A DNA stretch of 64,000 nt from an uncultured Bacteroidales bacterium (GTDB lineage Bacteria > Bacteroidota > Bacteroidia > Bacteroidales > P3): assembly GCA_937886715.1 (NCBI GenBank), contig CAKZZD010000033.1, forward strand, positions 1-64,000, given 5' to 3'. Below, piece by piece: positions 60,303-64,000 of this stretch (position 1 is the first letter of the stretch; each line of letters starts with the position of its first letter). The notes under the pieces are model-generated. The model was not told the origin of the DNA and did no database searches. It saw nothing but the letters and a program-made list of their open reading frames with translations. Both the position numbers and the translations under genes were made by a program.

Positions 60303-61720
60303 GATACTATTTCTTAGGTATAGGCGGAATCGGCATGAGCGCTTTGGCGAGATATTTCCATCGCCGGGGCGACGATGTCAGTGGCTACGACCGCACAGCG
60401 TCGGAGCTTACACGGCAACTGGAGGCTGAAGGTATCGCCGTGCACTATGACGACAACCCCGACCAGCTGCCTGGCGATATAGATCTGGTGATTTATACCC
60501 CGGCTGTCCCCGCCGACCTGAGGGAACGCCAGGCGCTGGAAGCCCGCGGCGTGAAGATGGTCAAGCGCGCGCAGGCTCTCGGCGAACTCACCAAAGGAAA
60601 GAAATGCATCGCTGTGGCGGGCAGCCATGGCAAGACCTCCACCAGCACGATGATCGCCCATCTGTTGAGTGGCGCCCCTTGCGGCTGTAGTGCTTTCTTG
60701 GGCGGCATAAGCAAAAATTTTGACAGCAATATTCATATCGACGATTCGAGTGAATATGTCGTCGTTGAGGCCGACGAATACGACCGTTCGTTTCTCCAGC
60801 TTCATCCTCACCTCGCCGTCATTACAGCCACTGACCCCGATCACCTCGACATCTATGGCACCCACGAACAGATGCTGGCGGCATATGTCCAGTTTGCCAA
60901 CCAGGTGTCCACCGACGGCCGATTGTTTCTCAAGGACGGCATTTTCCGCACATCCGACGGCGAACTCTTCGGCGAGAGTCATCATGGTCACGACTCTCAC
61001 GAAGACGAACACCATCACAACGACTTCGAATTCATCAGCCGTCCCTATTCCACCTATACCACCCATGGCATCGAGGCCGACTATTACGCCATCAATGTCC
61101 GTACCTATAACGGCAACATTTTTTTCGACCTCCGCACTCCCGATGGTGTGCTCTTCGATCTTGAGATCGACGGCACAGCCCTTTTCAATGTCGAGAATGC
61201 TGTCGCGGCTTCGGCAGTGGCGCTGCATTGTGGCCTCGACCAGTTCCAACTGCGTCACGGCCTGAAGACCTATGCCGGTGTGCGCCGTCGTTTTGACTAT
61301 CGGATTCGTGAAAAGGAGCTGGTCTACATCGACGACTATGCCCACCATCCGCAGGAGATTGCCTCCACCCTCGATTCGATCCGCTATCTCTATCCCGACA
61401 AAAGGGTTGTGGGAATATTCCAACCCCACCTCTACACCCGAACCCGCGATCTTGCCGACGACTTTGCCCGAGTCCTCTCCACTCTCGACGAGGTGGTCAT
61501 GATGCCTATCTATCCTGCCCGCGAGATGCCGATACCCGGCGTTACGTCAAGCATGCTGCTCCGCAAGATCGATGGAATGTCAAAATACTTGTGCACCCCC
61601 GACCAGGTGCTCGAGCTGGTCCCGGCCCTCTGTCCCGACATTGTTGTGACGCTTGGAGCAGGCGACATCGACCGCTTGGTTCCCCGATTGGAAAAAGTGT
61701 TGAGAGAACAAATGTTATGA
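60299..61720 (+). CDS. murC: UDP-MurNAc:L-alanine ligase with His-rich loop
   Basis: 473 residues. GIGGIGMSALARYFH, P-loop VAGSHGKTSTSTMIAH, VEADEYDRSF, TDPDHLDIYG, and DDYAHHPQEIAST. A short segment at 60980-61018 encodes seven His within 13 residues (HHGHDSHEDEHHH), absent from usual MurC; it lies in a middle-domain loop. Adds the first stem residue. Stop overlaps the ftsQ ATG. Confidence 0.96.
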   Translation: MRYYFLGIGGIGMSALARYFHRRGDDVSGYDRTASELTRQLEAEGIAVHYDDNPDQLPGDIDLVIYTPAVPADLRERQALEARGVKMVKRAQALGELTKGKKCIAVAGSHGKTSTSTMIAHLLSGAPCGCSAFLGGISKNFDSNIHIDDSSEYVVVEADEYDRSFLQLHPHLAVITATDPDHLDIYGTHEQMLAAYVQFANQVSTDGRLFLKDGIFRTSDGELFGESHHGHDSHEDEHHHNDFEFISRPYSTYTTHGIEADYYAINVRTYNGNIFFDLRTPDGVLFDLEIDGTALFNVENAVAASAVALHCGLDQFQLRHGLKTYAGVRRRFDYRIREKELVYIDDYAHHPQEIASTLDSIRYLYPDKRVVGIFQPHLYTRTRDLADDFARVLSTLDEVVMMPIYPAREMPIPGVTSSMLLRKIDGMSKYLCTPDQVLELVPALCPDIVVTLGAGDIDRLVPRLEKVLREQML

Positions 61721-62469
61721 AACGGCCGGTTAAAATATTGCTCATCCTTCTAGGTGCCCTGTTGGTGGCGGCGCTGGTGATATATGCCAACATTGTCCGC
61801 TCCCACTCCCGTGTGGGCTCAGTCGATGTGGTCATCCGCTATGGCCGCACGCCTGTCTTGGTGGATGAGCCCACTGTGGCCGACAGCGTTCTTTCGGTGC
61901 TTCCCAACTTGCTGCAACAGCAGGTGCGTGATGTCGACCTCGACCAAGTGGCCGAAGCCGCCGCCCATGTGCCATTCCTGGCCCATATCAAAGCTTCGCT
62001 CAACGTCAGCGGCAACGTCGTTGTTCGAGCCGACCAGCGCCGCCCGATAGCCCGACTGTTCTACGGTGGCCGCGAACTCTATCTCGACCGCGAGGGCGTA
62101 TTGTTCCCTGTCAGCCGTATGGGCGACTGCGACGTCCTTGTCGCTACCGGCGACTTCGTCCCGCCTATCCGCTACGACAGCCTTAATTTCCAGCTTGCTG
62201 CTATCCTGGCCGTGGCCACATTCCTCGACCGCAACCCCGAGTATGCCGCCCTCATCGACCAGATCCATGCCGAAACCGACGGCGACATCATGATGGTGCC
62301 CAAGGTGGGCAATCATGTCATCGATCTTGGCTCAGCCGACAATCTCGACACCAAGTTCGCCAATCTCCTCACTTTCTACCGCAAAGGCATGCCGCGTGCC
62401 GGCTGGGACACCTACTCCAAATTGAGCCTGAAGTTCGACGGTCAGGTCGTGTGTACAAAAAACGATTGA
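61717..62469 (+). CDS. ftsQ: Cell division protein FtsQ
   Basis: 250 residues. Short cytoplasmic start, one membrane helix (ILLILLGALLVAALVIYANIV), then beta-domain segments such as HVPFLAHIKASLNVSGNVVV and RRPIARLFYGGRELYLDREG, typical of the Bacteroidota FtsQ. Between murC and ftsA as expected. Confidence 0.88.
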   Translation: MKRPVKILLILLGALLVAALVIYANIVRSHSRVGSVDVVIRYGRTPVLVDEPTVADSVLSVLPNLLQQQVRDVDLDQVAEAAAHVPFLAHIKASLNVSGNVVVRADQRRPIARLFYGGRELYLDREGVLFPVSRMGDCDVLVATGDFVPPIRYDSLNFQLAAILAVATFLDRNPEYAALIDQIHAETDGDIMMVPKVGNHVIDLGSADNLDTKFANLLTFYRKGMPRAGWDTYSKLSLKFDGQVVCTKND

Positions 62470-62496
62470 AATAAAATTATATAAACAATATTGATT

Positions 62497-63888
62497 ATGA
62501 GCAACGAAATCATTGTAGGCCTTGACATAGGAACCACGAAGATAGCCTGTTTTGTGGGTATGCGGGGCGAGAACGACAAAGTGAAAATTCTTGGCTTTGG
62601 GAAAACGGAGTCGGTAGGAGTTGAACACGGGGTGGTGAAGAATGTGATGACTACTGCTGAATCGATCCGCAAGGCCGTCAACGAGGCCTCCGACCAGGCC
62701 AATGTCGACATCGACGAGGTGTGGGTGGGCATTGCTGGCCAGCACATCAAGTCGCGCCCCAGCCAGGGCAGTGTGATGATCACCGACCATACGCTGATCG
62801 TCCAGGAGGATGTTGACCGCCTGATCTCCGAGCAGTACAATATCCTGCTCGACCCGGGTGAGGAGATCATTCACATCTTCCCCCAACAGTATTATGTCGA
62901 CGGTGAGCCCATCAGCCGCGAAATATCTCCGGTGGGTGTCGGCGGCAAGAATCTGAAGGCCGACTTCCACATGGTCACCGCCAATGTCCAGAATCTCCAG
63001 TACATCAAGTATGCTGTCCAGGAGGCCGGTCTCCGCATCAAAGGTGTTGTCCTCGAGCCCGTGGCTTCAGCTAAAGCCACCCTCAACGACAGCGACCGCG
63101 ACGCTGGCGTGGCCATGGTCGACATCGGCGGTGGCACCACCGACATCGCCATCTTCTACGACGGCATCATACGCCACACGTCGGTGCTCCCACTCGCTGG
63201 CAATGCCATTACCAACGACATCCGCGAGGGCTGCAACATCCTCAAGCGTCAGGCCGAAAGCCTCAAAGTCAAGTTCGGCTCATGTCTGGTCCAGGCTGTC
63301 AGCGAGAATGATGTCATATCCATCCCCGGAATCCGCAGCCAGGCTCCCCGCGAGATTTACGTAAAAACCCTCGCTGGCATCATCAACCTCCGCACAAAGA
63401 TGATTCTTGAGCAGATCGACTACGAGATCAAGCTCTCGGGCTACCACAAGAAGCTCATCGCCGGTGTGGTGCTCACAGGTGGCGGCGCCCAGCTGAAAAA
63501 CATCAAGGAACTCTGCGAGCTCATCACCACCACCGACACCCGCATCGGCATCCCCAACGAGCATCTTGAAGTCGACAGCGTCGGTTATGCCGAGCTCACC
63601 CACCCCATGTATGCCACCGGTATCGGTCTTGTGCTCTATGGCCTCGAACATGCCGAGCAAAGCGATGAGCAAGACGAAAAGGAAGCCGAGCCCGAACATG
63701 TCGACCTCTTCAAGGATATGGACGAGGATCTGCCTAAGCAGCCTGCAGCCGAACCCGCTCCTGAACCCACCAAAAAAACCAAGGAGAAGAAGAAAAAAGA
63801 CCCCAACCCCGACGCTAAGGGCGGCGGCTTCGAACAGGTGATGGAAAAATGGCTTGGCAAGCTCTTCAACGAGGGTCTCGACGACTAA
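62497..63888 (+). CDS. ftsA: Cell division protein FtsA
   Basis: 463 residues, actin fold. VGLDIGTTKIACFVG (phosphate 1), SHVFN-type 1C subdomain, MVDIGGGTTDIAIF (phosphate 2) and VLTGGGAQLKNI. A 60-residue acidic/basic linker (SDEQDEKEAEPEHVD, then KKTKEKKKKDPNPDAKGG) precedes the amphipathic membrane-targeting helix FEQVMEKWLGKLFNEGL. Tethers FtsZ to the membrane. ATG 62497; TTG 62491 less likely. Confidence 0.96.
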   Translation: MSNEIIVGLDIGTTKIACFVGMRGENDKVKILGFGKTESVGVEHGVVKNVMTTAESIRKAVNEASDQANVDIDEVWVGIAGQHIKSRPSQGSVMITDHTLIVQEDVDRLISEQYNILLDPGEEIIHIFPQQYYVDGEPISREISPVGVGGKNLKADFHMVTANVQNLQYIKYAVQEAGLRIKGVVLEPVASAKATLNDSDRDAGVAMVDIGGGTTDIAIFYDGIIRHTSVLPLAGNAITNDIREGCNILKRQAESLKVKFGSCLVQAVSENDVISIPGIRSQAPREIYVKTLAGIINLRTKMILEQIDYEIKLSGYHKKLIAGVVLTGGGAQLKNIKELCELITTTDTRIGIPNEHLEVDSVGYAELTHPMYATGIGLVLYGLEHAEQSDEQDEKEAEPEHVDLFKDMDEDLPKQPAAEPAPEPTKKTKEKKKKDPNPDAKGGGFEQVMEKWLGKLFNEGLDD

Positions 63889-64000
63889 AATACACCACAT
63901 GTGCATAAGTTGTTGAAAACTAAACCATAGACCCCATCAGGCCATTTATGAATAATTAGTAATTTTATCCCGATTATTAATACATCAAAGTACTCATAAT
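63889..64000 (+). other. Gap after ftsA, to window end
   Basis: A/T-rich, no gene; ftsZ is expected to begin shortly after the window edge on gene order alone. Confidence 0.5.

Overview
The window is chromosomal DNA from an uncultured-type member of the Bacteroidales (Bacteroidota). Evidence: two large secreted proteins with a type IX secretion (T9SS) C-terminal sorting domain, a GldD gliding-motility lipoprotein, an S46 dipeptidyl-peptidase, a PG_1098-like THUMP methyltransferase, and many Bacteroidota-type promoters (-33 TTTG, -7 TAnnTTTG). The MurE DNPR motif fits meso-diaminopimelate peptidoglycan. Most of the window is core chromosome. I saw no prophage, integrase, transposase, CRISPR array, rRNA or tRNA gene.

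Layout. 1-5.2 kb: 3' part of gldD, gpsA, an acyltransferase, then the convergent helicase/secG/TPR-like group. 5.3-7.2 kb: rpmH and rlmD. 7.7-14.1 kb: a repeat-rich T9SS protein, apbE, yicC, two exported proteins, tadA and a sugar nucleotidyltransferase. 14.1-16.9 kb (minus): THUMP-like methyltransferase and a TPR lipoprotein. 17.4-20.2 kb: a 901-residue T9SS protein. 20.3-23.4 kb: rplM-rpsI-rpsB-tsf. 23.8-26.4 kb (minus): radical SAM gene and a small cassette of envelope genes, two with near-identical Cys-rich N-termini. 26.5-28.5 kb: rnhA-prmC-yccF. 28.5-35 kb (minus): dtd/uvrD, then yigZ, a GH29 fucosidase and ribD. 35-35.7 kb: a structured RNA candidate and a TM2 protein. 36-41.4 kb (minus): thyA-manC-asnS and an Na/Pi transporter. 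41.5-43.3 kb: umuDC. 43.5-49.8 kb (minus): HU, then S46 peptidase, an rpoN-M23 fusion, ribH and fmt. 50.6 kb to the end: the dcw cell-wall/division cluster mraZ-rsmH-ftsL-ftsI-murE-mraY-(murD remnant)-ftsW-murG-murC-ftsQ-ftsA, with ftsZ expected just beyond.

What stands out. (1) The murD slot of the dcw cluster holds only a degenerate MurD C-terminal domain. (2) Sigma-54 (RpoN) is fused in one open frame to a secreted M23/LytM peptidase. (3) A palindromic repeat (GTAGGGGCGTACCCC...) has inserted in frame at five places in two genes, prmC and ribD, adding loop peptides; it resembles in concept the Rickettsia palindromic elements. (4) Two intergenic arrays carry short palindromes spaced 41-42 bp (about four helical turns). 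(5) Long G/C-rich hairpins with a conserved tail recur at intergenic sites. (6) A rod-like structured RNA candidate precedes a TM2 gene. Functions come from recognising protein families by eye; no database search was run.
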